Shown here: positions 14,950 through 23,675 of the stretch, one piece after another
Layout: each line of letters opens with the position of its first letter
How positions within the stretch are numbered: the stretch's first letter is position 1
Origin: Actinomycetospora cinnamomea
GTDB taxonomy: Bacteria; Actinomycetota; Actinomycetes; Mycobacteriales; Pseudonocardiaceae
Assembly (NCBI RefSeq): GCF_003096675.1
Contig: NZ_QEKW01000008.1
Location: 186,001 to 250,000, forward strand
Length of the DNA stretch: 64,000 nucleotides
Direction of reading: 5' to 3'
The notes under the pieces: model-generated
What the model was told of the DNA's origin: nothing
The model's input: the letters and a program-made list of their open reading frames with translations, nothing else
Database searches by the model: none
Made by a program: the position numbers and the translations under genes

Positions 14950-17351
14950 GACGACACGCCGGCGAGCACGCGGATGGCCCGCACCGGGTCCTGCTGCTCA
15001 CCGGCTCGATCGGCGCCGGTCACGACGCCGCCGCGGCCGCCGTCGGCGAGGCGCTCGCCGGACGGTGGCCCGACGCCGAGGTGCTCACGCGCGACGTCCT
15101 GGCGGGCATGGGCCGTGGGGCGCCGCAGGCGTTCTCCGGTGTGTACGCCGCCTGCGTGCGGACGCTGCCGTGGCTCTACGGGTCGTACTACGCGCTGCTC
15201 GTGCACGCCGCGTTCTTCCGCGCCGGCACGCGGGCGGTCGTGGGGCGGTGGACCGCCCGCGCGATCGCCCCCCTGCTCGCCGAGCACCGCCCCGACCTCG
15301 TCGTCGCCACCGTGCCCGAGGGTGTCCAGGGGCTCGCGCACCTGCGCCGGGCGGGGCGTCTGCCGGCCCGCGCCGTCGTGGTGCTCTCCGACCCCGCCCC
15401 CCAGCCGCTGTGGTGCGACGCCGACCTCGACGTCCACCTCGTGACCACCGACGAGGCTGCCCGCCGCGTACGCCGCGCCGCCCCCGGTGCCGAGGTCCGC
15501 GTCGTCCGCTGGCCCGTGGTCTCCGCCTTCCACCCACCCCATGTGAGCGATGTTCCCGGTGATGGCCGGGAACATCGCTCACACGGGGTGCTGGTGGCCG
15601 GCGGGTCGCTGGGGTTCGGGGACCTGCCGGCGCTCGCCCGCGCCGTGCTCGCCGCGGGGTGGGACGCGGTGGTGGCGGCGCCCGACCCCCGGGTCCGGGC
15701 CCGCCTGGACACCCTCGCCGCCGCCCACCCCGGCCGGCTCGAGGTCCGCCGGCGCATCGACGACCCCGCCGCGGTCACCCGCGCCGTCGACGCCGTCGTC
15801 ACCACCGGCGGCGGGGCCAGCGCGTTCGAGGCCCTCGCGTGCACACGGCCGCTGCTGGTCGCCGACCCGATCCCCGGCCACGGCCGGGACGGCGCCCGGC
15901 TGCTGGCCCGCGCCGGCCTCGCCGAGCTCTGCCCCCGGCCCGCCGACCTGACCGCCGCGCTGCGCCGCCTCGCCGACCCCGCCGTCCACGCCGCACGCGT
16001 CGCCGCGCTGCGCGACCGCCCGCCCGGCGAGGACCTCGCGTCCGCCCTCACCGGACCGGCCGGTGTGACCCGGGTGCGGCCCGAGGACGCCCTGTTCTGG
16101 CACGCGTCCACCGCCCGCGTGCCCCAGGTGCTCGGCGCCCGGATCGTGCTCGCCACACCCGCCGACGACACCACCGACTGGCCCGCCCTCGTCGCCGGCC
16201 GCGTCCGCGAGCGGGCCGGCGGCATCGAGGTGCTCGCCCGCCGCCTCGACGACACCGGTCCGCTGCGCTGGGTGCCGACCGTCCCCGACCCCGCCCGCCA
16301 CGTCGACCCCGCCCTGCGCGAGGCGTCCGACCCGGATGCCGCGACGACGGCGGCGGTGGTCGGCGCCCCGCTCGACCCTCGCGACGTCGGCTGGCGACTG
16401 ACCGTCGTGCGCACCGGGCCCCGCGAGGTGTCCGTGCTCGCCGCGGCGCACCACGTCCTGGGGGACGGTCTGGCCGTCACCGACGCGCTGACCCGCCTGC
16501 TCACCGACGAGGGCACGGGGACCCCGGTCGCCACGCGGACGAACGGGGGCACGCCGGCGGACCGCGTCCCGATCGGGCGCCGGCTCGCCGGGATCGCCGG
16601 GATCGCCGCGCTCGCACGGCGAGGCGTCGCACGGCGCGGGGCGCTCGGCGATCCCACCCGCGGGGGCGCGGCCACCACCCGCCTCGTCACCCGCGTCCGG
16701 GACGCCGCCGAGGTCCGGGCCGCGGCGCGCACGCACGGGACGGGCACGACGGTGCTCGTGCTCGCGGTCGTGGCCGAGGCGCTCGCCGGCCCGGGCACCC
16801 GGCCGGTCCGTGCCATGGTGCCGCTGACGACCCGGCTCACGACCGGGCCGGGCGCCGGCTCGAGGGCGGCCGGCAACCGCACCGCGGCCGTCGCCGTCGA
16901 CCTGCCCGTCGGCCCGCAGGACGTCGACGCGCGGGTGGCCGCCGTGCACGCCGCCGTCGAGCGCGCGCGGGCCTCCGGGCAGGCAGACGGGGCGGCGGCG
17001 GTGCTCGCGGCGCTGGGGTGGGCGCCGGGGGCCGTGTCGCGGGCCTTCGCGCGGCTCACCTACCGCGCGCGCTTCTTCCACCTGATCGTCTCGGTCATGC
17101 CGGGGCTGGGCCGCCCCGTGCACGTCGGAGGCGCCCTGGTCCGCGAGGTGGTGCCCGTGCTGCCGCTGGCCGAGGGGGTCGGGCTGGCCGTGGGCGCGAT
17201 CCGCTGGAACCGCACGCTCGGGATCGGGATCACGCTCGACGACGAGGTCCTCGGGGACGAGGGCCTCCCCGCGCGGGTGGACGAGGCGTGGGACGCCGTC
17301 GTGCGGGGAGCGCGCCCGGCGCGGGCACGGCAGGATGGGCACCGAAGGTAG
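14925..17351 (+). CDS. Fusion of GT28 glycosyltransferase and WS/DGAT-type acyltransferase
   Basis: 808 aa. Residues ~20-370 are a GT28 enzyme like the divergent neighbour: VLLLTGSIGAGHDAAA, then VLVAGGSLGFGDL and VVTTGGGASAFEALACTRPLL. Residues ~380-800 resemble wax-ester synthase/diacylglycerol acyltransferases. The catalytic HHxxxDG motif is HHVLGDG at residues 509-515, and the C-terminus (RPVHVGGALVREVVPVLPLAEGVGLAVG) fits the DUF1298 end of that family. The combination predicts sugar transfer and acylation by one polypeptide. A 52-bp palindrome at 15537-15588 lies in frame between the two glycosyltransferase lobes. Starts GTG 14925; GTG 14928 is equally possible. Confidence 0.78.
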   Translation: MVTEQALSRRHAGEHADGPHRVLLLTGSIGAGHDAAAAAVGEALAGRWPDAEVLTRDVLAGMGRGAPQAFSGVYAACVRTLPWLYGSYYALLVHAAFFRAGTRAVVGRWTARAIAPLLAEHRPDLVVATVPEGVQGLAHLRRAGRLPARAVVVLSDPAPQPLWCDADLDVHLVTTDEAARRVRRAAPGAEVRVVRWPVVSAFHPPHVSDVPGDGREHRSHGVLVAGGSLGFGDLPALARAVLAAGWDAVVAAPDPRVRARLDTLAAAHPGRLEVRRRIDDPAAVTRAVDAVVTTGGGASAFEALACTRPLLVADPIPGHGRDGARLLARAGLAELCPRPADLTAALRRLADPAVHAARVAALRDRPPGEDLASALTGPAGVTRVRPEDALFWHASTARVPQVLGARIVLATPADDTTDWPALVAGRVRERAGGIEVLARRLDDTGPLRWVPTVPDPARHVDPALREASDPDAATTAAVVGAPLDPRDVGWRLTVVRTGPREVSVLAAAHHVLGDGLAVTDALTRLLTDEGTGTPVATRTNGGTPADRVPIGRRLAGIAGIAALARRGVARRGALGDPTRGGAATTRLVTRVRDAAEVRAAARTHGTGTTVLVLAVVAEALAGPGTRPVRAMVPLTTRLTTGPGAGSRAAGNRTAAVAVDLPVGPQDVDARVAAVHAAVERARASGQADGAAAVLAALGWAPGAVSRAFARLTYRARFFHLIVSVMPGLGRPVHVGGALVREVVPVLPLAEGVGLAVGAIRWNRTLGIGITLDDEVLGDEGLPARVDEAWDAVVRGARPARARQDGHRR
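15537..15588. repeat. 52-bp palindrome inside the glycosyltransferase-acyltransferase gene
   Basis: Arms 15537-15559 and 15566-15588 pair at 22 of 23 positions around the hexanucleotide TGATGG. It is read in frame and adds about 17 residues (HVSDVPGDGREHRSHG region) to the linker between glycosyltransferase lobes. The arm contains TGTGAGCGATG, close to the TGTCAGCGGTG arm ends of the elements at 72-126 and 59106-59160, so it may belong to the same wider family. Insertion of a small palindromic element that kept the frame is the simplest reading. Confidence 0.75.
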
Positions 17352-17405
17352 GGCTCGACACGGCCCCCACCGCCCGGTGGGTCCGCCCGTCGGAGGCGCA
17401 TCGCG

Positions 17406-18368
17406 ATGACCGGAGCCGTCTCGCTGATCGTGGCCGTCCCCGCTGCCGTCGTGGGGGCGGCGGGTTTCGGGCTGGCCAGTGCCGCTCAGCAACGGGCCAC
17501 CCACGAGGTCCCGATGACGGCGACGCTGAACCCCCGGCTCCTGGTCGACCTCGTCCGCCACCGGTGGTGGCTGATCGGGTTGGTCGCGACCGTGCTCGCG
17601 CTGGCGATGCAGCTCGTCGCGCTCGCGTTCGGCCCGCTGGCCGTCGTGCAGCCCCTGCTGGTCACGGGCGTGGTCTTCGCCGGCGTCTTCGCCGCGCTCC
17701 TGCACCGCCGCGCCCCCGACCGCTGGGTCGTCCTCGGCGGCCTGGTCACCGCCGCAGGCCTCGCCGCGTTCCTGCTCCTCGCCCGCCCCTCGACCCCCGC
17801 GCAGGGCGGGCGCCTCGACGTCACCGCCTCCCCCGCCTTCCTCGTCGTCCTGGTCGTGGTGGTCGTGGGGTGCCTGGTCTACGCCAGCCTGACGTCGCAC
17901 TCGACGCGCGTGCTCGCCCTCGCCCTCACCACGGGGGTGCTCTTCGGCATCACGGCCGCGCTCATGAAGTCCGTGACATCGGCGGTGCGCGCCGGGCTCG
18001 GCGAGCTGGCGACCTCCCCCGCGCTCTACGCCGCCTGCGTCGTCGGGCCCGTGGGCTTCCTCCTGAGCCAGAACACGTTCCAGCAGGGCCGGCTCGTCTC
18101 GCCGTCCGTCGCGATCATCACCTCCGCCGACCCGGTGGTCAGCGTGTTCGCCGGCATCGCGTGGCTGGGCGAGGACCTCGAGACCTCGGGCCCGGCGATC
18201 GCCGGCCAGGTGGTCGCCGGCCTCGTCGTCCTCGCCGGCATCGCCGCGGTGACCCTGCGCGGCGAGGTGCTCCTGCGGCGCGGCGACGCCCCGGAGGACG
18301 CGGCGGTCTGGGAGAAGCCGTCGTCCGCCGACCCGGGCACGCGGCCGCCCACGGATCGCGGTCGATGA
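17406..18368 (+). CDS. DMT-superfamily (EamA-like) transporter
   Basis: 320 aa, about nine or ten hydrophobic helices arranged as two EamA-type halves, with an internal GGRLDVTASPAF linker near residue 140. It belongs to the actinobacterial DMT proteins annotated as drug/metabolite transporters. GGAGG lies 9 nt before ATG 17406. The stop overlaps the ATG of the next gene (ATGA), so the two are co-translated. The C-terminal ~25 residues are hydrophilic. Substrate and direction cannot be told from sequence. Confidence 0.8.
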   Translation: MTGAVSLIVAVPAAVVGAAGFGLASAAQQRATHEVPMTATLNPRLLVDLVRHRWWLIGLVATVLALAMQLVALAFGPLAVVQPLLVTGVVFAGVFAALLHRRAPDRWVVLGGLVTAAGLAAFLLLARPSTPAQGGRLDVTASPAFLVVLVVVVVGCLVYASLTSHSTRVLALALTTGVLFGITAALMKSVTSAVRAGLGELATSPALYAACVVGPVGFLLSQNTFQQGRLVSPSVAIITSADPVVSVFAGIAWLGEDLETSGPAIAGQVVAGLVVLAGIAAVTLRGEVLLRRGDAPEDAAVWEKPSSADPGTRPPTDRGR

Positions 18369-19096
18369 GGCCCGACGGCGCGCCCGCGCTCGTCACCGGC
18401 GCGTCCTCGGGCATCGGTGAGGCCATCGCCCGCCGGCTGGCCGGCCGCGCCCGCCCCCTCGTCCTGACCGGGCGCGACCGGACCCGCCTCGACGTCGTCG
18501 CGGCGGCGACCGGCGGGCGCGCCGTCGTCGCCGACCTCACCGACCCCGCCGGCCGGGCCGCGGTGACCGATGCCGTCGGCGTCGAGGTCGGCCTCGTCGT
18601 CCACGCCGCCGGGGCCGGCGTCGCCGCGCCGCTCGACGGCACCTCCGCGGCCGACGTCGACACCGTCCTCGCCACCGACCTCGCCGCGCCCGTGCAGCTC
18701 ACCCGCGCGCTGTGGCCGGCGCTGCGCGCTGCCCGCGGTCACGTCGTCGTCGTCTCCTCGATCGCGGCGCTCGGCGTCGCCGACGAGGCCGCGTACTCCG
18801 CGGCGAAGGCGGGCCTGCGCGCGTTCGCCGACGCCCTGCGCCTCGAGGACGGCGCGGTCGGGGTGACCACCGTCCTGCCCGGCGCCGTCGACACCCCGTT
18901 CCTCGCCCGCCGTGGCTACGCCCGTGCCGTCCCGCGCCCGGTGCCGCCCGGCCGGGTCGCGGAGGCCACGCTGCGCGCGGTGGAGCGCGGCCGGGCCGAG
19001 GTCTTCGTCCCCCGCTGGCTGCGCGCCGCGTCCGTCGTCCACGGCATCGCGCCCGGTGCCTTCACCGCGCTGTCCCGCCGCTTCGGCGGCGCGTGA
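18365..19096 (+). CDS. Short-chain dehydrogenase/reductase
   Basis: 243 aa, classical SDR length. The NAD(P) motif is TGASSGIGEAIARRLAG at the N-terminus. The HAAGAG motif appears in place of NNAG, the catalytic Ser is in VVVSSIAALG, and the active-site YSAAK pair (Tyr-x3-Lys) follows. GAVDTPF completes the cofactor-side signature. No membrane segment. The ATG overlaps the DMT transporter stop, so a shared role is possible. Substrate unknown; the C-terminal basic tail (VPRWLRAASVVHGIAP) is like SDRs acting on lipophilic substrates, which is only a weak hint. Confidence 0.9.
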   Translation: MRPDGAPALVTGASSGIGEAIARRLAGRARPLVLTGRDRTRLDVVAAATGGRAVVADLTDPAGRAAVTDAVGVEVGLVVHAAGAGVAAPLDGTSAADVDTVLATDLAAPVQLTRALWPALRAARGHVVVVSSIAALGVADEAAYSAAKAGLRAFADALRLEDGAVGVTTVLPGAVDTPFLARRGYARAVPRPVPPGRVAEATLRAVERGRAEVFVPRWLRAASVVHGIAPGAFTALSRRFGGA

Positions 19097-19191
19097 CGGG
19101 TCGCTCCACGGGGCGGGGACGTGCCCGGCCCCGGGGCGGCACCCCCCGTGCGTGGGCCTCCCCGCGGGCCGTGGACGCGCGCACCGGGTCG

Positions 19192-19197
19192 TAGGCT
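19192..19197 (+). promoter_or_regulatory. -10 box of the TrkA-C gene, leaderless type
   Basis: TAGGCT is followed by 6 nt and the in-frame GTG at 19204. No Shine-Dalgarno sequence is present in the gap, so the transcript probably starts at or next to the GTG. Confidence 0.5.
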
Positions 19198-19203
19198 GGT
19201 CAT

Positions 19204-19686
19204 GTGGACGTCGAGGTCACCCGGCTGCCGGGGATCGGCACCAAGCAGGAGTTCACCACCGCGTCCGGGCGGCGCCTCGGGGTGTTGACCCACCGCGACG
19301 GTCACCGCGAGCTGCTCGTCTCGGGTCGGGACGACCCGGACGCGTGCAGCGCCTCGGTCGGGCTCACCGATGCCGAGGGCCAGGCGCTGGGCACGCTGCT
19401 CGGCGCGCCCAACCTCGTCGCGCAGCTGCAGGACCAGCAGCGCGAGGTCGAGGGCGTCTCGACCGCGCAGTTCCCGATCGGCGCGGGCTCGCCCTACGAC
19501 GGGCGCACCCTCGGCGAGACCGCCATGCGCACGCGCACCGGCACGTCGATCGTGGCCGTCGTGCGCGACCACGTGGTCTCCCCGTCGCCGGGACCGGATT
19601 TCGTGTTCCGGGCGGGCGACCTCGTCGTGGTCGTCGGCACCGGCGAGGGTCTCGGCCAGGCCGCGACGATCCTCGAGGACGGCTGA
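19204..19686 (+). CDS. TrkA-C domain regulatory subunit (KhtT/CpaA-regulator type)
   Basis: 160 aa, cytoplasmic. The N-terminal half (VTRLPGIGTKQEFTTASGRRLGVLTHRDG) matches the KhtT N-terminal domain. The C-terminal half is an RCK-C fold with YDGRTLGETAMRTRTGTSIVAVVRD and VFRAGDLVVVVGTGEGL. KhtT controls the KhtU potassium/proton antiporter in Bacillus. The antiporter gene starts 7 nt downstream, so the pair is a two-subunit cation antiporter. GTG at 19204 was chosen by the adjacent -10 box and by the VDVEVTRLPG start typical of the family. Confidence 0.85.
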   Translation: MDVEVTRLPGIGTKQEFTTASGRRLGVLTHRDGHRELLVSGRDDPDACSASVGLTDAEGQALGTLLGAPNLVAQLQDQQREVEGVSTAQFPIGAGSPYDGRTLGETAMRTRTGTSIVAVVRDHVVSPSPGPDFVFRAGDLVVVVGTGEGLGQAATILEDG

Positions 19687-19693
19687 CCGTCCC

Positions 19694-20872
19694 GTGCACT
19701 CGGTCGCCCTCTCGCTGATCGAGCTGGGCGCGCTGTTCTTCGGGCTCGGGCTCCTCGGGCGGCTGGCGGACCGGCTCGGCATCTCCCCGGTGCCGCTCTA
19801 CCTGCTCGGGGGCCTCGCGTTCGGTACCGGGGGACTGCTGCCGCTGGAGGGCATCGAGCCGTTCACGACCGTGGCCAGCGAGGTCGGCGTCGTCCTCCTG
19901 CTCCTGCTGCTGGGACTCGAGTACTCGGCGTCGGAGCTCGTCGGCGGCCTGCGGCGGTCGTGGGCGGCCGGGGTCGTCGACATGGTGCTCAACGCCGCGC
20001 CCGGCGCGATCGCGGCGCTGGTGCTGGGCTGGGGTCCCCTGGGCGCGCTGGCCATGGCGGGGGTCACCTGGGTGTCGTCCTCGGGGATCGTCGCCAAGGT
20101 GCTCGCCGACCTGGGACGGCTCGGCAACCGCGAGACCCCCGCGGTGCTCTCGGTGCTCGTCATGGAGGACCTCGCGATGGCCCTCTACCTCCCGATCACC
20201 ACCGCGGCCCTCGCGGCGCTCGGGTGGGTGGCGGGCCTGCGGACCGTGGCCATCGCCGTGCTGCTCCTGGTCGTGGTGCTCGTGGTGGCGCTGAGGTTCG
20301 GCCGGGCGGTGTCGGCGATCGTCGAGTCGCCGACCACCGAGGTGTTCCTGCTGCGGATGTTCGGCATCGCCCTGCTCGTCGCGGGCGTCGCGTCGCAGCT
20401 GCAGGTCTCGGCCGGCGTCGGCGCCTTCCTGCTGGGCATCGCGATCGCCGAGGACACCGCCGAGAACGCCGTGCGGGTGCTCGCCCCGCTGCGGGACCTG
20501 TTCGCCGCCGTCTTCTTCGTGGTGTTCGGCCTCAACACCGACCCGTCGCAGGTGCCCGCCGTCCTGCCCGTGGCCGTCGTGCTGGCCGTGGTGTCGACCG
20601 CCACGAAGCTCGCGGCGGGCTGGTTCGCCGCGCACCAGATCGGGGTCGGCCCGCCGGGACGCTGGCGTGCCGGGGCGGCGTTGGTGGCGCGCGGCGAGTT
20701 CTCGATCGTCATCGCCGGCCTGGCCCTCACCACCGGCGCGGTCGACCCGGGCCTGGCGCCGCTGGCCACCACCTACGTGCTGCTGATGGCGGTCCTCGGT
20801 CCCGTGGCGGCCCGGGTCGTCGAGCCCGTGCACGGGGCGCTCACCCGCCGCCTGCGGTCCACGCCGGCCTGA
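19694..20872 (+). CDS. CPA2-family cation/proton antiporter (KhtU-like)
   Basis: 392 aa from GTG 19694. A membrane protein with about twelve hydrophobic helices and no RCK domain of its own. Family features include LGLEYSASELVGGLRR, the SSSGIVAKVLADLG motif, and FFVVFGLNTDPSQVP with the acidic discontinuous helix. It exchanges K+ or Na+ for protons across the cell membrane, with gating by the TrkA-C protein encoded just upstream. The gene converges on an MFS exporter, and a perfect 19-bp inverted repeat follows 21 nt after the stop. Confidence 0.88.
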   Translation: MHSVALSLIELGALFFGLGLLGRLADRLGISPVPLYLLGGLAFGTGGLLPLEGIEPFTTVASEVGVVLLLLLLGLEYSASELVGGLRRSWAAGVVDMVLNAAPGAIAALVLGWGPLGALAMAGVTWVSSSGIVAKVLADLGRLGNRETPAVLSVLVMEDLAMALYLPITTAALAALGWVAGLRTVAIAVLLLVVVLVVALRFGRAVSAIVESPTTEVFLLRMFGIALLVAGVASQLQVSAGVGAFLLGIAIAEDTAENAVRVLAPLRDLFAAVFFVVFGLNTDPSQVPAVLPVAVVLAVVSTATKLAAGWFAAHQIGVGPPGRWRAGAALVARGEFSIVIAGLALTTGAVDPGLAPLATTYVLLMAVLGPVAARVVEPVHGALTRRLRSTPA

Positions 20873-20886
20873 GCGCCGCCGGGGCC

Positions 20887-22197
20887 TCAGGAACGGCGCG
20901 TCACGTGGGAGGCCGCCTCGCCCTCCCACGTGACGCGCCGCGGGCCCAGTCGCACCACCGACACGCCCTGCACCACCACGCCCACCGCGACGACGACGAG
21001 CGCGGCGCGGAAGCCGGCGAGGTCGATGAGCACGCCCATCGCCGGCGGGGCGAGCGCGGCGACGACGTAGGCCGCGCCCAGGGTCAGCGCCGAGACCGAC
21101 GCCGAGGTCGCGCCGTCCGGGGTGCGCCAGGCGACGACGGCCAGGCCCAGCGGGAAGCCGGCTCCCACCCCGATCGCGGTGGCCACCACCCAGGGCCACG
21201 GTCCCAGCCCGGGCAGGACCGGCGCGGCCAGCATCCCGCCGACGCCGACCCCGCCGGCGACCACGCACAGTGCGGCCCACGGGCCCCAGGCGCGGCGGCG
21301 CTCGGCCAGCGCCGGGACGAGCAGGGCCGCGGGGATCTGCACGACGTTCCACATGCTCAGCACCACCGCCGCCGCCGCGGGCGAGAACCCCTGCGCCTCG
21401 TAGAACGGCGCCAGCCACGTCAACCAGGCGTAGAACTGCACCGACGACATCGCCTGGAACGCGAGCGCCAGGCGGGCGAAGCGGCTGCGCCACGGCAGGG
21501 CCACGGGCGTCACGGGCACGGCGGAGGTGTCGTGCAGCCGCCGCGTCACGGGCCACCACACGACGAGCGCCAGCACCGCGGGCAGCGCCCACGCCGCCAG
21601 CGCCCACCACCAGCCGCCGAGCACGTCGCGCAGGGGCAGCGCGGTCAGCGACGCGACGGTGGCACCGCCCATCATCGCGACGGTGTAGAGGCCGGTGGCC
21701 ACGCCCGCGCGCTCGGGCAGGTGGTCGCGGACCACGCCGGTGATCGCGACGCCGGTGACCCCGATGCCGAGCCCGATCACCAGGCTGCCGCCGATGAGCG
21801 TGACGGCGGCCGGGAGCCCGCGGGCGAGGTTGCCGAGCGCGACCGCGGCCACGCCGATCGCCGCGGCCCGCTCGCGGTCGACCCGGCGCGCGAGCGCGGG
21901 CGCGGCGAACGAGCCGGCGCCCATCATCAGCACCGTGCCGGCCTGCACGACCCCGGCGAGGCCCGCGGAGAGCCCGAGGTCGGCGCGGACCGTCTCGAGC
22001 AGCGGCGGGTACACCGAGAGCGCGGCCCGCAGGTTGATCCCGAGCGCCAGCACCGCGAGCAGCACCACGGCCGGCCGGACGGGCCGGTCGGCGGCCCTCA
22101 CGCGGCACCCCGGCTGCAGCGCCCGCCCGATCGGCGTGCTCCCCTTCTTGCTGCGTCGATGCGCGCGAGCCCCCCGTTCGCGAGCCCCGGAGGTCAC
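20887..22197 (-). CDS. MFS transporter, CynX/NimT-like
   Basis: 436 aa with twelve predicted helices. LGINLRAALSVYPPLLETVRADLGLS is characteristic of the CynX/NimT branch (cyanate, 2-nitroimidazole and similar exporters). The first ~40 residues are hydrophilic and basic, so the GTG start at 22197 may be too early; a start near the helix at residue 42 is possible. The last 15 codons lie in a perfect inverted repeat, so the C-terminal HVTRRS is encoded by palindrome sequence. It is just downstream of dapC and may share its transcript. Substrate unknown. Confidence 0.82.
   Translation of the reverse strand: MTSGARERGARAHRRSKKGSTPIGRALQPGCRVRAADRPVRPAVVLLAVLALGINLRAALSVYPPLLETVRADLGLSAGLAGVVQAGTVLMMGAGSFAAPALARRVDRERAAAIGVAAVALGNLARGLPAAVTLIGGSLVIGLGIGVTGVAITGVVRDHLPERAGVATGLYTVAMMGGATVASLTALPLRDVLGGWWWALAAWALPAVLALVVWWPVTRRLHDTSAVPVTPVALPWRSRFARLALAFQAMSSVQFYAWLTWLAPFYEAQGFSPAAAAVVLSMWNVVQIPAALLVPALAERRRAWGPWAALCVVAGGVGVGGMLAAPVLPGLGPWPWVVATAIGVGAGFPLGLAVVAWRTPDGATSASVSALTLGAAYVVAALAPPAMGVLIDLAGFRAALVVVAVGVVVQGVSVVRLGPRRVTWEGEAASHVTRRS
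20894..20940. terminator. Perfect 19-bp inverted repeat between convergent genes
   Basis: Arms 20894-20912 and 20922-20940 (CGGCGCGTCACGTGGGAGG and its exact complement) flank a 9-nt loop. It overlaps the last codons of the MFS gene and lies 21 bp after the KhtU-like gene ends. A stem of this GC content fits a bidirectional terminator without T-run, as is common in actinobacteria. The length and perfection also fit the set of palindromic elements seen elsewhere in the window. Confidence 0.65.
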
Positions 22198-22204
22198 GGG
22201 GCGG

Positions 22205-23329
22205 TCACTCGGCCAGACGGGTCGCGGCCGCGGCGACGCGCTCGTCGGACGCGGTGAGCGCGACGCGGACGTGCGAGGCCCCCGCGGGCCCGTAGAACTC
22301 GCCGGGCGCGACGAGGATGCCGCGCGCGGCGAGACGGTCGACGGTGGCGCGGCACGGTTCGCCCGCGGTGGCCCACAGGTAGAGCCCGGCCTCGGAGTGC
22401 TCGACGTGCAGCCCCGCGGCCTCGAGTGCCGGGCGCAGCACGGCCCGCCGGGCGTCGTAGCGGGCGCGGGTGGCCGCGACGTGCTCGTCGTCGCCCAGCG
22501 CGACCGTCATGGCCTCCTGCACCGGGCGCGGCACGATCATCCCGGCGTGCTTGCGCACGGCCAGCAGGTCGGCGACCAGCGCGGGGTCGCCGAGCACGAG
22601 GCCCGCGCGGTACCCGGCGAGGTTCGACGTCTTCGACAGCGAGTGCACGGCGAGCAGGCCGGTGAGGTCACCGCCGTGGACGGCGGGGTCGAGCACCGAG
22701 GTCGTGAGGACGCCGGGGCCGGGCAGGGCGAGGTAGCACTCGTCGGAGGCGACGACCGCGCCGAGCGCGCGCGCCTCGGCGACCCTGGCCGTCAACGCGG
22801 GCGCGTCGAGGACCCGGCCGGTGGGGTTCGACGGCGAGTTCAGCCAGACCAGGCGCGTCCCCGCGGGCAGCGGCTCGTCGTCACCGACGGCCGCCGTGCC
22901 GGCGCCGGCGAGCCGCGCCCCGACCTCGTAGGTCGGGTAGGCGAGGTGCGGGAACGCGACGACGTCGTCGGCACCCAGCCCGAGCAGGGTGGGCAGCCAG
23001 GCGACCAGCTCCTTGGAGCCGATGGTGGGCAGCACCGCGTCCGGGTCCAGGCCCTCGGTGTCCGAGAGCCCGGCCCGGTGGCGACGGGCCAGCGCGCCGA
23101 CGGCGGCCTCCCGCAACGCCGGGGTGCCCCACGTCTGCGGGTAGCCCGGCGAGTCCCACGCCGCGCGCAGGGCCTCGCCGACCGCATCCGGCACCGGGTC
23201 GACGGGGGTGCCGACCGACAGGTCGACCACCCCGCCGTGGTGCGACCGGGCGACGGCGGCAGCGCCGGCCAGGCTGTCCCAGGGGAAGTCCGGCAGCGCC
23301 CGCCGCGTCCCGGTCGAGCTGCTGGTCAC
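22205..23329 (-). CDS. dapC: Succinyldiaminopimelate transaminase
   Basis: 374 aa, the actinobacterial DapC of the fold-type I aminotransferases. It converts N-succinyl-2-amino-6-oxopimelate to N-succinyl-diaminopimelate with glutamate as donor. The PLP lysine is in [13 protein letters not shown], the substrate-arginine end is SHVRVALT, and [10 protein letters not shown] and SDECYLALP bind the cofactor. It overlaps the ferredoxin gene by 4 nt, an arrangement also found in mycobacteria (fdxC-dapC). Together with dapD and dapE it covers the succinylase branch from tetrahydrodipicolinate to LL-DAP. Confidence 0.93.
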   Translation of the reverse strand: MTSSSTGTRRALPDFPWDSLAGAAAVARSHHGGVVDLSVGTPVDPVPDAVGEALRAAWDSPGYPQTWGTPALREAAVGALARRHRAGLSDTEGLDPDAVLPTIGSKELVAWLPTLLGLGADDVVAFPHLAYPTYEVGARLAGAGTAAVGDDEPLPAGTRLVWLNSPSNPTGRVLDAPALTARVAEARALGAVVASDECYLALPGPGVLTTSVLDPAVHGGDLTGLLAVHSLSKTSNLAGYRAGLVLGDPALVADLLAVRKHAGMIVPRPVQEAMTVALGDDEHVAATRARYDARRAVLRPALEAAGLHVEHSEAGLYLWATAGEPCRATVDRLAARGILVAPGEFYGPAGASHVRVALTASDERVAAAATRLAE

Positions 23330-23646
23330 TCCCCCTGCGGCGGCAGGTCGGGCACGGGGCCCGCGTCACGGTCGACCTTGCCGACCTTGGAGGCGCCGCC
23401 CGGGGAGCCCAGCTCGTCGAAGAAGTCGACGTTGGCCTGGGTGTAGACCGACCACTGGTCCGGGACGTCGTCCTCGTAGTAGATGGCCTCCACCGGGCAG
23501 ACCGGCTCGCACGCCCCGCAGTCGACGCACTCGTCGGGGTGGATGTACATCATCCGACCCCCTTCGTAGATGCAGTCGACAGGGCACTCCTCGATGCACG
23601 CCTTGTCGAGCACGTCGACACACGGTTCGGCGATCACGTACGTCAC
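23326..23646 (-). CDS. fdxA: 7Fe-8S ferredoxin
   Basis: 106 aa, usual for actinobacterial FdxA/FdxC. The N-terminal part has [22 protein letters not shown] (3Fe-4S plus one ligand of the second cluster), and [17 protein letters not shown] supplies the 4Fe-4S ligands. The acidic C-terminal half ([21 protein letters not shown]) is the conserved tail. A cytosolic low-potential electron carrier. Start is the GTG at 23646. Its stop overlaps the start of dapC. A GATACT box and a 10-bp inverted repeat lie in the 90 bp upstream. Confidence 0.96.
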   Translation of the reverse strand: MTYVIAEPCVDVLDKACIEECPVDCIYEGGRMMYIHPDECVDCGACEPVCPVEAIYYEDDVPDQWSVYTQANVDFFDELGSPGGASKVGKVDRDAGPVPDLPPQGE

Positions 23647-23675
23647 GTCTGCTCCTGCTCCTCACTCACGTCGTC

